Positions 1-11,480 of a stretch of DNA of 64,000 nucleotides are shown in pieces. Positions within the stretch are counted from its first letter, which is position 1; each line of letters opens with the position of its first letter. The DNA is from Vibrio superstes (GTDB taxonomy: Bacteria; Pseudomonadota; Gammaproteobacteria; Enterobacterales; Vibrionaceae): NCBI RefSeq assembly GCF_003569005.1, contig NZ_BCUR01000004.1:434001-498000 (forward strand), given 5' to 3'. Position numbers and translations under genes: made by a program. The notes under the pieces are model-generated. The model searched no databases and had not been told where the DNA came from. It was given only the letters and a program-made list of their open reading frames with translations.

Positions 1-360
1 CGTTCTTTCTATGAAGACCCAAGTCGCCCATTTGGTGTGAATAACGTGATCTTCCCAAGCGTGGGTATGCCTCATGTGTTGCAAGAGATGCAAGGTGTGC
101 CTAAGCCTGTTTTTGAAACGAAAATGGTGGGTGGTCAAGAGGAGCAAGTGGTTGTCGGCGTTAAAGCTGACGGCACTGGTGAGCTAAGTCAAAGTGAATA
201 TGATGACGCAGTACGTGACCTTGTGAACTTCCTTGAATATGCGGGTGACCCTGTTCAGGTTGAGCGTGAGAACTTGGGTATTTGGGTGTTGTTATTCCTA
301 GTGATTTTCACTGGTGTTGGCTATCTTCTATATAAAGAGTATTGGCGTGACATTCACTGA
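1..360 (+). CDS. petC: Cytochrome c1, 3' end only (partial)
   Basis: This is the C-terminal ~119 residues of the cytochrome c1 subunit of the ubiquinol-cytochrome c oxidoreductase (bc1) complex; the gene begins before the window and reads in frame from base 1. The segment GMPHVLQEM probably carries the methionine that is the sixth haem ligand (family knowledge). The tail LGIWVLLFLVIFTGVGYLLY is the single C-terminal membrane anchor, followed by a short basic cytoplasmic end. The haem-binding CxxCH lies outside the window. Identification rests on this tail and on sspAB following directly. Confidence 0.9.
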   Translation, partial: RSFYEDPSRPFGVNNVIFPSVGMPHVLQEMQGVPKPVFETKMVGGQEEQVVVGVKADGTGELSQSEYDDAVRDLVNFLEYAGDPVQVERENLGIWVLLFLVIFTGVGYLLYKEYWRDIH

Positions 361-389
361 TTGTGATATCATATCGTGCTGATTTCTGT

Positions 390-415
390 AATGGAGGCGT
401 GTTGCCTCCATTCTT
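390..415 (+). terminator. Hairpin after petC
   Basis: AATGGAGGC (390-398) and GCCTCCATT (404-412) form a 9-bp perfect stem with a 5-nt loop, followed by a broken pyrimidine run. It lies between petC and sspA and is probably the terminator of the petABC operon. The T-tract is imperfect, so efficiency is uncertain. Confidence 0.6.
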
Positions 416-444
416 CTATTTAAAATTACTATACTGGAGGGCTC

Positions 445-1080
445 ATGGCTGTAGCTGCCAATAAACGTTCTGTGATGACTCTATTCTCAAGTGCTACTGA
501 TATGGCTAGCCATCAGGTACGTATCGTTTTGGCTGAGAAAGGCGTAGCCGTCGAAGTTGAACTTGTTGACGAGGCGAACCTACCTGCTGAACTTGCAGAA
601 TTGAACCCATACAAATCTGTTCCAACTCTCGTTGATCGTGAACTGACACTGTACGATTCAAAGATCATCATGGAATACCTAGACGAGCGTTTTCCGCATC
701 CGCCGCTAATGCCTGTATACCCTGTAGATCGTGGTAAGAATCGTCTTATGATGTACCGCATCCAGCGTAACTGGTACAGCGTTGCAGAGAAAATCATTGC
801 TACAACGGGCGAAGAACAAGAAAAAGCACGTCAAAAACTGCGCAACGATCTACTAATGCTTGGTCCTCTGTTTGCAGAAAGCGAGTACTTCATGAGTGAA
901 GACTTTAGCTTGATTGATTGCTACCTTGCTCCACTATTGTGGCGCTTGCCTACGTTCGGTATCGAGCTGACAGGTCCTGGTTCAAAAGAACTTAAGATCT
1001 ACATGAACCGTGTATTTGAGCGTGATTCATTCCTAGCTTCTTTAACTGAAGCAGAACGTGAGATGCGTCTAGTTCGTTAA
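445..1080 (+). CDS. sspA: Stringent starvation protein A
   Basis: SspA is a glutathione S-transferase-fold protein that binds RNA polymerase and alters transcription under starvation and acid stress. The 211-aa product matches the usual length (~212). The N-terminal thioredoxin-like half contains VRIVLAEKGV and KSVPTLVDRELTLYDSKII, a GST-type glutathione-site region. The C-terminal helical half contains FSLIDCYLAPLLWRL. A GGAGG Shine-Dalgarno lies just before the ATG. The stop codon overlaps the sspB start by one base, so the two are translationally coupled. Confidence 0.95.
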   Translation: MAVAANKRSVMTLFSSATDMASHQVRIVLAEKGVAVEVELVDEANLPAELAELNPYKSVPTLVDRELTLYDSKIIMEYLDERFPHPPLMPVYPVDRGKNRLMMYRIQRNWYSVAEKIIATTGEEQEKARQKLRNDLLMLGPLFAESEYFMSEDFSLIDCYLAPLLWRLPTFGIELTGPGSKELKIYMNRVFERDSFLASLTEAEREMRLVR

Positions 1081-1568
1081 TGGATATTTCTGCAATGACT
1101 CCCCGTCGACCGTATCTGCTTCGCGCATTTTATGACTGGTTGGCGGAGAATGAACTGACTCCTCACTTAGTAGTTGATGCTACTATGCCGGGAGTACGCG
1201 TACCCGAAGAGTATGTACAAGATGGACAAATCATCTTGAACGTTGCCCCTCGTGCTGTAGGCAACCTAGAGATTGGTAATGAAGCATTAACGTTTCATGC
1301 TCGTTTCGGTGGTCGACCTCACTCAGTTATCGTTCCTATCTACGCTGTTCAGGCTATCTATGCTCGTGAAAATGGCGCAGGAACAATGTTTGAGCCTGAA
1401 GAGGCTTATGATGATAACTTAGAGATGGAAGAAGAGAATCATCTGGCTTCCGCTGACTCTTTAACTGCGGTTGAAGATACAGTAGAAGTTGAAGTAGAGC
1501 CTTCTCCAGACCCTGATGATGAACCGCCAAGACCTAAAGGTCGTCCAAGCCTTCGCGTGGTGAAATAA
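1080..1568 (+). CDS. sspB: ClpXP protease specificity-enhancing factor SspB
   Basis: SspB is the adaptor that delivers ssrA-tagged proteins to ClpXP. The 162-aa protein has a folded N-terminal ~110 residues that bind the substrate tag, then an acidic, proline-rich linker (rich in E, D and P from ~118 to 150). It ends in KGRPSLRVVK, which matches the known ClpX-binding XB tail of SspB (RPALRVVK in E. coli). Its start overlaps the sspA stop, forming an sspAB operon. Confidence 0.96.
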   Translation: MDISAMTPRRPYLLRAFYDWLAENELTPHLVVDATMPGVRVPEEYVQDGQIILNVAPRAVGNLEIGNEALTFHARFGGRPHSVIVPIYAVQAIYARENGAGTMFEPEEAYDDNLEMEEENHLASADSLTAVEDTVEVEVEPSPDPDDEPPRPKGRPSLRVVK

Positions 1569-1728
1569 TACCAATCACAGTAATTAAGTGATCAGAAATA
1601 GCGCAGATATAAGGCTTGAGAACAAGGCAGGATTTTTCGATAAGTAGTTATTCTACAATCAAAAATTCTAACGAAGTTATCAAGCCTTTTAACCAGCTAG
1701 AATGACCAGTTATTTACTACGATTGGTA
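1569..1728. repeat. 160-bp imperfect palindromic intergenic element
   Basis: The outer arms 1569-1594 and 1703-1728 are inverted copies matching at 21 of 26 positions, both beginning TACCAATC. An inner pair (AAGGCTTGA at 1611 against TCAAGCCTT at 1680-1688) extends the stem, and the whole element can fold into one long hairpin around 1638-1660. It has no ORF and begins directly after the sspB stop. Its size and structure resemble the MITE-like or ERIC-like intergenic palindromes of gammaproteobacteria, but it is not ERIC by sequence. I cannot name the family, and no second full copy was found in this window. Confidence 0.75.
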
Positions 1729-1745
1729 TAACACCAAAGAAAACA

Positions 1746-1774
1746 AAAAGAGGAGCCCTAGGGCTCCTCTTTTA
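1746..1774. terminator. Bidirectional terminator between sspB and dolP
   Basis: An 11-bp perfect stem (AGAGGAGCCCT / AGGGCTCCTCT) centred at 1759/1760 is flanked by A-run and T-run on both sides. It can therefore terminate dolP on the minus strand and sspB readthrough on the plus strand. Confidence 0.85.
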
Positions 1775-1790
1775 TTTTCTAAAGCGAGAG

Positions 1791-2573
1791 TTAGTTTTCA
1801 ATGGACTCTTCGACGATATCTCCAGAGCGATCAATAACCACATCGCCTTCCATGATATCACTCTCATCTGCTGTGCTATCTACTAGCGGTGCTTGTTCAG
1901 GTGCTGCGTCTTCTACGCTAGCATCAACGACAGGGGCTTCTGCTGCAGGTGCCTTAGCATCGCTGGTAGGTGCAGGGGCTTTTTTCGCCTCTAAGGTGGC
2001 AAGGTCGGCAATCTCAAAGCCTCGAATCACCAGCTTTACGCCACTGACGTTACGAGCTGTATCTGTGGCAACATCAGCGCTTTCAGGTGTGACATAGCCA
2101 AAAAGAAAGACTTCGCTGTTCTCGGTAATTACCTTCACCGATACGCCTTTTAGTTTGTCTTCTCTAACTAGAGCGGATTTAACCTTGGCGGTGATCCAGC
2201 TATCACGACTCATCTGAGAGACATTGATAACCGGCTGTGTGCGCAGTTGGTTATAGACCTTTTTAACACCTGCTATTTTTTCAACATGTTCTTCGACTTG
2301 AGCACTAAGTTCTTCCGTCGGCGCCTGACCGATCAAGACTACTTTGCCTCTAAAGGAGCTAGCAGCAACACGCACCTTACCAGAGAACGGCGGTTTGTTA
2401 CCCAAAGCGGCCGCTTCAAATTCAATGTTATTGTCGCTCCAGATTTCTCGTGTAGAGCGATCGTCGGTGACGATATCGGACGAATCGCTGACAAACATGC
2501 CCGCGCAACCAGAGAGTAGAAGACACGCCACTAAGGTCGTGACGTATAAGGAGAGTTTACGAGTGTACAACAT
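1791..2573 (-). CDS. dolP: BON-domain outer-membrane lipoprotein DolP
   Basis: DolP (formerly YraP) is a lipoprotein with two BON domains that binds anionic phospholipid and supports outer-membrane integrity and division. The signal peptide ends in a lipobox (LLLSGC, Cys23). BON1 is at roughly residues 48-115 and BON2 at ~125-195 (SWITAKVKSALV and FLFGYVTPESADVATDTARNV). The protein is 260 aa against ~191 in E. coli; the extra length is a C-terminal Ala/Pro/Asp/Glu-rich tail from ~197. It is last in lpoA-yraN-diaA-dolP, with a TGAGGA Shine-Dalgarno. Confidence 0.88.
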   Translation of the reverse strand: MLYTRKLSLYVTTLVACLLLSGCAGMFVSDSSDIVTDDRSTREIWSDNNIEFEAAALGNKPPFSGKVRVAASSFRGKVVLIGQAPTEELSAQVEEHVEKIAGVKKVYNQLRTQPVINVSQMSRDSWITAKVKSALVREDKLKGVSVKVITENSEVFLFGYVTPESADVATDTARNVSGVKLVIRGFEIADLATLEAKKAPAPTSDAKAPAAEAPVVDASVEDAAPEQAPLVDSTADESDIMEGDVVIDRSGDIVEESIEN

Positions 2574-2601
2574 GGATCTAAATCCTCACTAGTAGTGAAT
2601 T

Positions 2602-3546
<945 letters not shown>

Positions 3547-3563
<17 letters not shown>

Positions 3564-5373
3564 ACTCTGCCCAGCTAAGCTGGCGCTGCACTACACATTG
3601 TTCATCGATGCTTAAGACGCCGGTATGTCCTTGCAGTGAATGCCCTGGGCTGACTTTCATGTTGGGCAAAGCATTGATCAGGCTGTAAGCATCCATACCC
3701 AGTGCACGTAGGCGTTTTTGCTGGTTGCTCGATTTTTCCCAGATGCCTTGCATCTGAGTGTCTAACTCTTCGTTTGGCTCCACCAACATTGGAATGTCAC
3801 TGTAGATAACACCAGATAGGTCTTGAGATTCACGCTTCACCCCAGTGTTGCTGCGAGAGTTTGCATACAACTTAGGCGGTGTTGCCTCAGGGTTAATAGC
3901 GACGTTAATAAACGGCTTGATAAGGTTAAGCTCAGAATCTCCTGCAATGATGTAGACGGCATCGATGTCTCTGCGAGAGCGCTGCTCCGACTCCATCTCC
4001 ATACCCATCAGCTTGTCCATCTGTGCGATGCGTTTTTGGCTATCTTGTAGGCCAAATACGGTATTGATAGCAAACTGCAGTTGGTTTTGAGAGCGGAAGT
4101 AAGAGATAGCACTCTTGGTATCGTTGTTCTTATTCCATTCTTCATTGAACGCTTCAGCCATGCGCTGGCCGTAGCTTCCACGTGGTGCAATGATTAATGG
4201 GTATTCAGCGCCAGTATCCGCTAGGTGTCTTGCCGCCTCAGCCGCTTCTTGCTCTGGAGATAGGGTTACATAACAGAAGTCAGAGCCTTCTAGAATCTGT
4301 TTCGGGAAGTTAAGGGCCAGCATCGGGACTGGGTTGTCGCTGTCTTGCTGAATATCTTGCAGCTCTTCAATAGTATTACGCATCAAAGGACCGACCACGA
4401 AGTCAACATTCTGCTCTTCCAGCTGTTGCTGAATCTGAGTTGTGTCGTTTTTGTTGCTATCAATAACAACGTACTCTGCTTCTGGAAGCCTAGCTTCATC
4501 ATTCATCATAGCGAAAACAAAACCATCTCTGATAACTTCAGCTTGCTTGGCAAACTTGCCACTTAGAGGAAGAACCAGTGCGGTTTTGTTTGGTTGCACG
4601 ATCTCCAAAGCCAGAATGTCTTTTATTTCCTGCGGCGTATAGAGCGCTGCGGGGTGGCTAAAGTTCTCGTCAATCCAAGCTTGCAGAGATTTTTGCAGCT
4701 TAGGAAGGTTGTGACTGTATGATTGGTTGTCGATAGCCAGTTCTTGCCATCCCTTCAACTCATGTTCATTTTCAGCAATTTGCATTGCCTTGAGTTCGTC
4801 GACAGTGACGCTGTTCATTAATGCCCAGATTTGGTCAACGTTCTCTTGCTGTTGCTCTTCAGATAGAAAGTCTGCGCGCAGTACTTGTTCTCTTGCTGCA
4901 TCTAATGGCTGATAAAGATCTTGGTAGATCTCAGAGCGCAGCTCGTAGTAGCGTTGCCACTGTGTGCGTTCTAGTCGCCATTCATTGCGAAAGTTAAGTT
5001 GCTTTAAGGCATCGGTTGGCTGTTCTTCATTAAGAAGCAACTGAGCTCGTGCTAATTGCCATTCAGCTTGTTGTGTCTGTGACATGTTTTGCTGTGCTAG
5101 ACGCTGGATAATACGATTAGCTAGGCCAGCATTATCTTCTTCGACTGCGGCTTTTAGAGATAAAATTAACCAATCAATTTGTTCGGAACCGTCAGAAGAA
5201 TCAGCCTTAATCAGGTAGTATTCTGAGGTTTGAGTTGGCTGATTGAGAATATTGGATTGTTGCGCAGCTTCTGGATCAGAAGAGGGACTTGAACAAGCCG
5301 CAAGAAGTACAGACAATGCAATGGGAGTAAGAATGCGTGATACACTGTATCCAGATCGATTTTTTTGCGCCAT
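3547..5373 (-). CDS. lpoA: Penicillin-binding protein activator LpoA
   Basis: LpoA is an outer-membrane lipoprotein that reaches through the periplasm to activate the peptidoglycan synthase PBP1A. The 608-aa precursor has a signal peptide ending in LLAAC (lipidated Cys27). An N-terminal helical TPR-like region covers ~35-240. A C-terminal region similar to periplasmic amino-acid-binding proteins follows (KTALVLPLSGKFAKQAEVI and VDFVVGPLMRNTIEEL). It is the first gene of the minus-strand operon and is divergent from rsmI. Confidence 0.92.
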
Positions 5374-5391
5374 GAGTTCTTTAATAATTGT

Positions 5392-5416
5392 GGATTAATT
5401 ACCTCTATATTAATCC
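5392..5416. promoter_or_regulatory. Inverted repeat in the lpoA/rsmI divergent promoter region
   Basis: GGATTAAT (5392-5399) and ATTAATCC (5409-5416) are perfect 8-bp inverted copies separated by 9 bases. They lie in the 62-bp gap between the divergent starts. A TATATT at 5406-5411 could be the -10 of rsmI and lies inside the repeat. An operator role is inference. Confidence 0.4.
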
Positions 5417-5435
5417 CTCAAGTGACGGTAAACAA

Positions 5436-6299
5436 ATGACAGATAACAATTCTTTTGATTCTTCGACAGCGACCCTCTATATCGTCCCTACCCCAATAGG
5501 TAATTTAGGTGATATTACGCAGCGCGCGATTGAAGTTTTGAACGGTGTAGACTTGATTGCAGCGGAAGATACACGTCACACAGGACGACTGCTTTCACAC
5601 CTAAATGTAGGCACGCGCACCTTTGCCCTGCATGACCACAATGAGCAACAGAAATCTCAATTTCTCGTTGGAAAACTCCTTGAAGGTCAATCAATTGCGT
5701 TGGTTTCCGATGCAGGAACTCCTCTAATTAGCGACCCAGGTTATCACTTGGTTAACCAGTGTCGTCAGGCTGGAGTTCGCGTTGTTCCTTTACCGGGAGC
5801 TTGCGCAGTCATCACTGCTCTGAGCGCGGCAGGCTTGCCGTCGGATCGCTTTAGTTTTGAAGGTTTCTTACCTCCAAAGAGCAAGGGAAGAAAAGATCGC
5901 TTCTTGGAGCTCGCTAAGGTCGAGCGTACCTGTATTTTCTATGAATCGCCGCACCGCATCATGGATTCTCTGGCGGATATGCTTCAAGTATTAGGCCCAG
6001 ATCGCCAAGTAGTGTTAGCCCGCGAGTTAACTAAGACGTTTGAAACCATACAAGGTATGCCTTTGGGGGAGCTCATTCCTTGGCTTGAAGAAGACGCTAA
6101 TCGTATACGTGGCGAAATGGTATTGCTGGTTCATGGTTACCGTGAAGAAAGCAATGATGAATTGCCAGAAGAAGCAAGACGTACTTTGGCTATATTGACT
6201 AAAGAGCTGCCCCTGAAGAAAGCGGCTGCTCTAACGGCAGAGATCTATAGCCTGAAAAAGAACGCGCTATATAAGTGGGGACTTGAGCACATAGAGTAG
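5436..6299 (+). CDS. rsmI: 16S rRNA (cytidine1402-2'-O)-methyltransferase RsmI
   Basis: RsmI uses S-adenosylmethionine to 2'-O-methylate C1402 of 16S rRNA. The tetrapyrrole-methylase fold is clear: [34 protein letters not shown] and [16 protein letters not shown]. It ends in [11 protein letters not shown] as in E. coli RsmI. I chose the ATG at 5436 (MTDNNSF), giving 287 aa, because it fits the family length (286); an upstream in-frame ATG at 5388 would add 16 unlike residues. The ribosome site is weak. Confidence 0.93.
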   Translation: MTDNNSFDSSTATLYIVPTPIGNLGDITQRAIEVLNGVDLIAAEDTRHTGRLLSHLNVGTRTFALHDHNEQQKSQFLVGKLLEGQSIALVSDAGTPLISDPGYHLVNQCRQAGVRVVPLPGACAVITALSAAGLPSDRFSFEGFLPPKSKGRKDRFLELAKVERTCIFYESPHRIMDSLADMLQVLGPDRQVVLARELTKTFETIQGMPLGELIPWLEEDANRIRGEMVLLVHGYREESNDELPEEARRTLAILTKELPLKKAAALTAEIYSLKKNALYKWGLEHIE

Positions 6300-6327
6300 C
6301 GGATAGGCGGTTAAGCCCTTATTTGAT

Positions 6328-6356
6328 TAGACATCTGTGATCTTTGTCAGTACAAT
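6328..6356 (+). promoter_or_regulatory. Sigma70 promoter of rnpB
   Basis: TAGACA (6328-6333) and TACAAT (6351-6356) are separated by 17 bp. This places the start site at about 6363-6364, exactly where the RNase P RNA begins by homology. Confidence 0.7.
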
Positions 6357-6363
6357 CCGCCCC

Positions 6364-6744
<381 letters not shown>

Positions 6745-6747
6745 ATT

Positions 6748-6777
6748 AAAAAAGCCCCGCCTTGGCGGGGCTTTTTG
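6748..6777 (+). terminator. Intrinsic terminator of rnpB
   Basis: An AAGCCCCGCC / GGCGGGGCTT stem with a tight loop is followed by a T-run, directly after the RNase P RNA 3' end. Confidence 0.9.
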
Positions 6778-6947
6778 CTATTCAAAATCGAACAAGATGC
6801 TCTTTGCTTCTTTATAAACACATCAAAGGTGCAACCCCTTGCACTGTTTAAGTAATTATTTGGTGATTTTACTTACTAACGCTGACTAAACCAGACTATT
6901 TCAGTACACTAAGCTAATAGTTATCTAAATTAAATCGAGCTTTTGTA

Positions 6948-7898
6948 ATGAGCGAATCCTTTAAACACGTCTCCGTTTTACTCGACGAATCCGTTGATGG
7001 TCTAAACATCAAACCCGATGGCACTTATATCGATGGTACCTTTGGACGCGGTGGTCACAGCCGAGTTATTTTGTCTAAACTGGGCGAGAATGGTCGACTG
7101 TTTAGTATTGATAGAGATCCGCAAGCCATCGCTGAAGCTGCGAAGATTAATGACCCAAGATTTACCATTATCCATGGCCCATTTTCAGGTATGGAAGGCT
7201 ATGCACAGGAGCGGGATCTTGTAGGCAAGGTTGACGGTGTGCTTCTTGATCTTGGTGTTTCTTCTCCACAGTTAGATGACGCAGAACGTGGCTTTAGCTT
7301 TATGAAGGATGGCCCGCTCGATATGCGTATGGACCCAACATCAGGGATCCCTGTATCAAAGTGGCTACAAGATGCTGATGTTGAAGATATTACTTGGGTG
7401 ATTCGTGAGTTTGGTGAAGATAAGCATGCATGGCGCATCGCTAAAGCTATCGTTGCCTATCGTGAGAATGAAGAAAACGAACCACTTGTTCGGACGGGAC
7501 AACTAGCGAAGCTGATCTCTGATGCGGCTCCGAAAAGCTTTAAAGAGAAAAAACACCCAGCGACTCGCTCATTTCAGGCATTTCGTATCTACATCAACAG
7601 TGAATTGGATGAGATTGCTACTGCCCTTAATGCAGCGAAGAATATTCTAGCGGAAGAGGGGCGTTTGTCTGTGATTAGTTTCCACTCTTTAGAAGATAGA
7701 ATGGTAAAGCAGTTCATGCGCAAAGAAAGCCGTGGTCCGCAGGTTCCCCATGGGATACCTATGACTGAAGAGCAGATTCGTGCGCTGGGCAGCGCTGCAA
7801 TGAAAACAGTGGGCAAGGCAATTAAGCCATCAATTTCAGAATTAGACGTCAATATTAGAGCAAGAAGCTCTGTGTTAAGGATTGCCGAGAAGCTATGA
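6948..7898 (+). CDS. rsmH: 16S rRNA (cytosine1402-N4)-methyltransferase RsmH
   Basis: RsmH (MraW) N4-methylates C1402 of 16S rRNA, the same nucleotide that RsmI modifies. The 316-aa protein has the SAM-binding region [37 protein letters not shown], the insert with [14 protein letters not shown], and [15 protein letters not shown]. It is the first gene of the dcw cluster here. mraZ, often upstream in other bacteria, is not present in the 170 bp before it. The Shine-Dalgarno is poor. It overlaps ftsL by 4 bp (ATGA). Confidence 0.96.
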   Translation: MSESFKHVSVLLDESVDGLNIKPDGTYIDGTFGRGGHSRVILSKLGENGRLFSIDRDPQAIAEAAKINDPRFTIIHGPFSGMEGYAQERDLVGKVDGVLLDLGVSSPQLDDAERGFSFMKDGPLDMRMDPTSGIPVSKWLQDADVEDITWVIREFGEDKHAWRIAKAIVAYRENEENEPLVRTGQLAKLISDAAPKSFKEKKHPATRSFQAFRIYINSELDEIATALNAAKNILAEEGRLSVISFHSLEDRMVKQFMRKESRGPQVPHGIPMTEEQIRALGSAAMKTVGKAIKPSISELDVNIRARSSVLRIAEKL

Positions 7899-8230
7899 GT
7901 GAATCAGGGAAGTTGATTCAAACAGAAGTGCCATTATTAGGGAAGATCATTGTACGCGATCTGTTTACCGCAGGTCGTGTGCCACTTTTTTTGTTGATCC
8001 TTCTCTTTTTTAGCGCGATAACCGTAGTGCTCACCACGCATATGACGCGACAAGCGATCTCTCAAAAAGATGTCGCTCTGGAAAGCCGTGAGCAGTTAGA
8101 TGAAGAGTGGCGCAATCTTATCCTCGAGGAGAATGCTCTTTCCGAACACAGTCGTGTCCAGAAAATGGCAACCTCAGAGCTCGAAATGAAGCGACCAGAC
8201 TCTGATAAGGAAGTCATAGTTAAACTGTAA
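7895..8230 (+). CDS. ftsL: Cell division protein FtsL
   Basis: FtsL is a small bitopic membrane protein of the FtsQLB divisome subcomplex. The 111-aa product has a short cytoplasmic N-terminus, one membrane segment ([20 protein letters not shown], ~26-48) and a periplasmic coiled-coil-like helix ([20 protein letters not shown]). Identification is by size, topology and position between rsmH and ftsI. It overlaps rsmH by 4 bp and ftsI by 1 bp. Confidence 0.93.
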   Translation: MSESGKLIQTEVPLLGKIIVRDLFTAGRVPLFLLILLFFSAITVVLTTHMTRQAISQKDVALESREQLDEEWRNLILEENALSEHSRVQKMATSELEMKRPDSDKEVIVKL

Positions 8231-9987
8231 TGAAACCGACTAAAAAGAAACCCGCCAAGACAATCAAAAAGCGCACCCCTAAAAAGGTCGAACCTAGCAA
8301 AGTGGTTCCTGCTGACACCAGTATCATTAATTGGCGCTATCAAACGGTACTGGGCTTTATTTTATTACTACTTGGTGCGTTACTCGCAAGGGTGGCTTAC
8401 ATCCAAGTTATTGAACCAGATACATTAATTGAACGTGGTGATATGCGTTCGGTTAGGGTGAAAGCAATGCCTTCTGCGCGCGGGATTATCTCAGATCGCA
8501 ATGGCGAGCAGATAGCAGTCAGTGTTCCCGTAGAAGCGGTTTATGCTGATCCTCGAAATATTTTCACTAAGGGTGATGCATTAACCGATGTGGCTCGCTG
8601 GCATGCTCTGGCAGATGTACTTCAGCTAGATAGAGATGCCTTAATAGAGCGAATCGAGAACAATAAAAATCGCCGTTTCATCTATCTACAGCGTCAAGTT
8701 AGCCCTGCAATGGCTAAGTACATCAAAGAGTTAAAGTTAAAAGGCATCGGTCTGCGAGATGAATCTCGTCGCTATTACCCAACGGGAGAGATTAGTGCTC
8801 ACGTTGTGGGAGTGACAGGTATTGATAGCCACGGGCTCGAAGGTGTTGAGCGAAGCTACGATGAATACTTATCCGGTCAAGCGGGCTCGCGTAAAGTTCG
8901 TAAAGACCGCGATGGCCGAGTGGTAGAAAACATCTCTATGACTGAGAGTAAGCAGGGTAACCCGCTGCAACTCACTATAGATCAACGCTTACAGGCCATT
9001 GCGTATCGTGCGATCAAACAAGCAGTAGCGGATCATAGGGCGACATCGGGTAGCGTTGTCTTACTTGATGTGAAAACCGGTGGGATATTGGCTATGGTTA
9101 ACTCCCCATCGTATAATCCGAATACTCGCGATCAGTTACAATCTTTCCGCATGCGAAATCGAGCCATTACCGATTCACTAGAGCCTGGCTCTTCGGTGAA
9201 GCCGTTTGTAGTCTTGGCGGCATTAGATAATGGTACAGCTGATCTGAATACGGTTATCGATACTGGTAATGGTGTCATGCGTGTTGGGGGAAGCCGAGTA
9301 CGAGATACCTCTAAAGTGGGTAAGGCCGATCTAAAAACCATCCTTAAGAAGTCGAGCAACATTGGTGTTGCTACCTTAGCTTTGGATATGCCGCTAGATT
9401 CCCTTTTAGGTATGTATCAGTCTATTGGCTTTGGCTCTACGTCTGGAATTAACCTTGTCGGTGAAACAACGGGTTTGTTCCCTAATCGTCGACGCTGGTC
9501 TCAGTTTGAAATCGCAACACTCGCTTTTGGTTATGGCTTGTCAGTCACGCCTCTGCAGCTTGCACATGCCTACGCAACCCTAGGAAGTTACGGTAGCTTT
9601 AAACCTCTGCACATTATTAAAGATGCTAAGAACCTTGATGCTAAACAGGTCGCCGACCCAGAGCATGCTCGCGAAGTGTTGGAAATGTTGGAGGCTGTGA
9701 CGCTTAAAGGTGGCACAGCGACACGTGCTGCCGTACCTGGTTATCGTGTCGGTGCTAAAACGGGTACCTCTCGTAAGGCGAAGGCGGGTGGCTACAGTGA
9801 TGAGTATGTAACCATCACTGCCGGTGTAGCACCGATCAGCAATCCTAGAGTGGCTCTGGTTGTTGTGGTGAATGAGCCACAAGGTGATGATTATTACGGT
9901 GGTTCAGTAGCTGCCCCTGTTTTTTCCGAAGTTTTGAAGGGAGCACTGCAGATCTTGAATGTGCCGCCCGATGCTAATAAAAGTTAA
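8230..9987 (+). CDS. ftsI: Septal peptidoglycan transpeptidase FtsI (PBP3)
   Basis: FtsI is the class B penicillin-binding protein that crosslinks septal peptidoglycan with FtsW. The 585-aa protein has a lysine-rich cytoplasmic tail, one membrane anchor (~40-60), a pedestal domain, and a transpeptidase domain with all three active-site motifs: SSVK (catalytic Ser321), SSN (375-377) and KTG (510-512). The C-terminus lacks the long tail of some homologues. Confidence 0.97.
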   Translation: MKPTKKKPAKTIKKRTPKKVEPSKVVPADTSIINWRYQTVLGFILLLLGALLARVAYIQVIEPDTLIERGDMRSVRVKAMPSARGIISDRNGEQIAVSVPVEAVYADPRNIFTKGDALTDVARWHALADVLQLDRDALIERIENNKNRRFIYLQRQVSPAMAKYIKELKLKGIGLRDESRRYYPTGEISAHVVGVTGIDSHGLEGVERSYDEYLSGQAGSRKVRKDRDGRVVENISMTESKQGNPLQLTIDQRLQAIAYRAIKQAVADHRATSGSVVLLDVKTGGILAMVNSPSYNPNTRDQLQSFRMRNRAITDSLEPGSSVKPFVVLAALDNGTADLNTVIDTGNGVMRVGGSRVRDTSKVGKADLKTILKKSSNIGVATLALDMPLDSLLGMYQSIGFGSTSGINLVGETTGLFPNRRRWSQFEIATLAFGYGLSVTPLQLAHAYATLGSYGSFKPLHIIKDAKNLDAKQVADPEHAREVLEMLEAVTLKGGTATRAAVPGYRVGAKTGTSRKAKAGGYSDEYVTITAGVAPISNPRVALVVVVNEPQGDDYYGGSVAAPVFSEVLKGALQILNVPPDANKS

Positions 9988-9995
9988 GAAATAGT

Positions 9996-11480
9996 ATGAA
10001 TGTTCAATGCACACTGCAGCACCTTGTTCAGCCTTGGTTGAATAACCTAAGTGAGAAACTGGCTCAGATCTCTGTGTCGGACTTAGAGTTAGATAGCAGG
10101 CAAATAGAGCCGGGTTCTACCTTCGTTGCCATTAAAGGGCATACCGTTGACGGCAGACGCTTTATCTCAAGTGCGGTAAAAGCCGGAGCAAGCCTGGTGA
10201 TTGCGGAAAGTGATGAGGATTATCCTCATGGCAGCACAGTATGGATGGATGAAACCCCTGTATTGTATTTGGATAGCCTGAGCTTAAACCTGTCTGCGAT
10301 AGCCAGCCGTTTATATCGCTTTGATAACATGGATCTTATTGCGGTTACTGGCACAAATGGCAAAACCACGATTACGCAAATTATCGCCCAGTGGCTAGAC
10401 AGTGTAGGCAAGCAAGCTGCGGTTATGGGCACTACGGGTAACGGTTTTCTTTCCTCTCTCAAAGAGGCAAAAAATACCACAGGTAGCGCCATTGAAGTGT
10501 GTAAGACACTATCACAATTGAGTGAGCTAGGCGCTGATATTACTGCTCTGGAAACCTCGTCACACGGCTTGGTTCAGCATCGTATTAAGGCGTTAAAATT
10601 TGTGGCGGCGGTGTTTACCAACCTAAGTCGAGACCACCTTGATTATCACGGAAGTATGGCGGAATACGCTAAGGCAAAACTGAGCCTATTTACCGAGCAT
10701 TCGTGCAAGCATAAGGTGATCAATGCCGATGATTCTGTAGGTCAGGAATGGTTAGAACTATTGCCTGATGCGATAGCGGTATCTTTGCTAGAAAAGCCTC
10801 AAGCTAAGCAATATATGTACGCGAGCAATGTTCGTTACTCAGAGCAGGGTATAGAGATTAGCTTTGAGAGTAGTTGGGGGAAAGGAGTACTAAAGGCGCC
10901 GCTTATCGGTGAGTTTAATGCGAGTAACCTGCTACTTGGCTTTACCACTCTTCTTAGTTTGGGCTTTGATATCAGAGCGCTGCAAAAGGCAGCAACACAG
11001 TTGCAGCCGGTCATTGGCCGAATGGAACTCTTTCAAACGGCTGACAAAGCTAAAGTAGTGGTGGACTATGCTCATACTCCAGATGCATTGGAAAAAGCAT
11101 TGTGCGCCTTGCGAGTGCATTGTGAAGGACAGTTGTGGGCGATCTTTGGTTGTGGTGGCGACAGAGACAGTGGCAAGCGACCTATGATGGCTCAGATCGG
11201 TGAACGATTCGCAGACCGCATCATTCTTGCTGACGATAACCCACGTAGCGAAGATCCCGCTCTCATTATCCAAGACATGCTAAAAGGCGTTTCAAATCAA
11301 CAATCTGTGACTGTTGAACATGATAGATTCAAGGCCTTGTCCTATGCTATTGAACAGGCAACGTCTAAAGACATTATTTTACTAGCCGGTAAAGGGCACG
11401 AGGATTATCAAATCTTAGGAGATGACACCATTCATTACTCTGATCGTGAATCGGCAATGACCTTGTTGGAGTTAATTTAA
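9996..11480 (+). CDS. murE: UDP-MurNAc-L-Ala-D-Glu:meso-diaminopimelate ligase MurE
   Basis: MurE adds meso-diaminopimelate to the UDP-MurNAc dipeptide in the cytoplasm. The 494-aa Mur ligase has the ATP loop [12 protein letters not shown] (~118-129), [18 protein letters not shown], and the DNPR motif (414-417) that marks specificity for diaminopimelate over lysine. It is 8 bp after ftsI and overlaps murF by one base. Confidence 0.97.
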   Translation: MNVQCTLQHLVQPWLNNLSEKLAQISVSDLELDSRQIEPGSTFVAIKGHTVDGRRFISSAVKAGASLVIAESDEDYPHGSTVWMDETPVLYLDSLSLNLSAIASRLYRFDNMDLIAVTGTNGKTTITQIIAQWLDSVGKQAAVMGTTGNGFLSSLKEAKNTTGSAIEVCKTLSQLSELGADITALETSSHGLVQHRIKALKFVAAVFTNLSRDHLDYHGSMAEYAKAKLSLFTEHSCKHKVINADDSVGQEWLELLPDAIAVSLLEKPQAKQYMYASNVRYSEQGIEISFESSWGKGVLKAPLIGEFNASNLLLGFTTLLSLGFDIRALQKAATQLQPVIGRMELFQTADKAKVVVDYAHTPDALEKALCALRVHCEGQLWAIFGCGGDRDSGKRPMMAQIGERFADRIILADDNPRSEDPALIIQDMLKGVSNQQSVTVEHDRFKALSYAIEQATSKDIILLAGKGHEDYQILGDDTIHYSDRESAMTLLELI

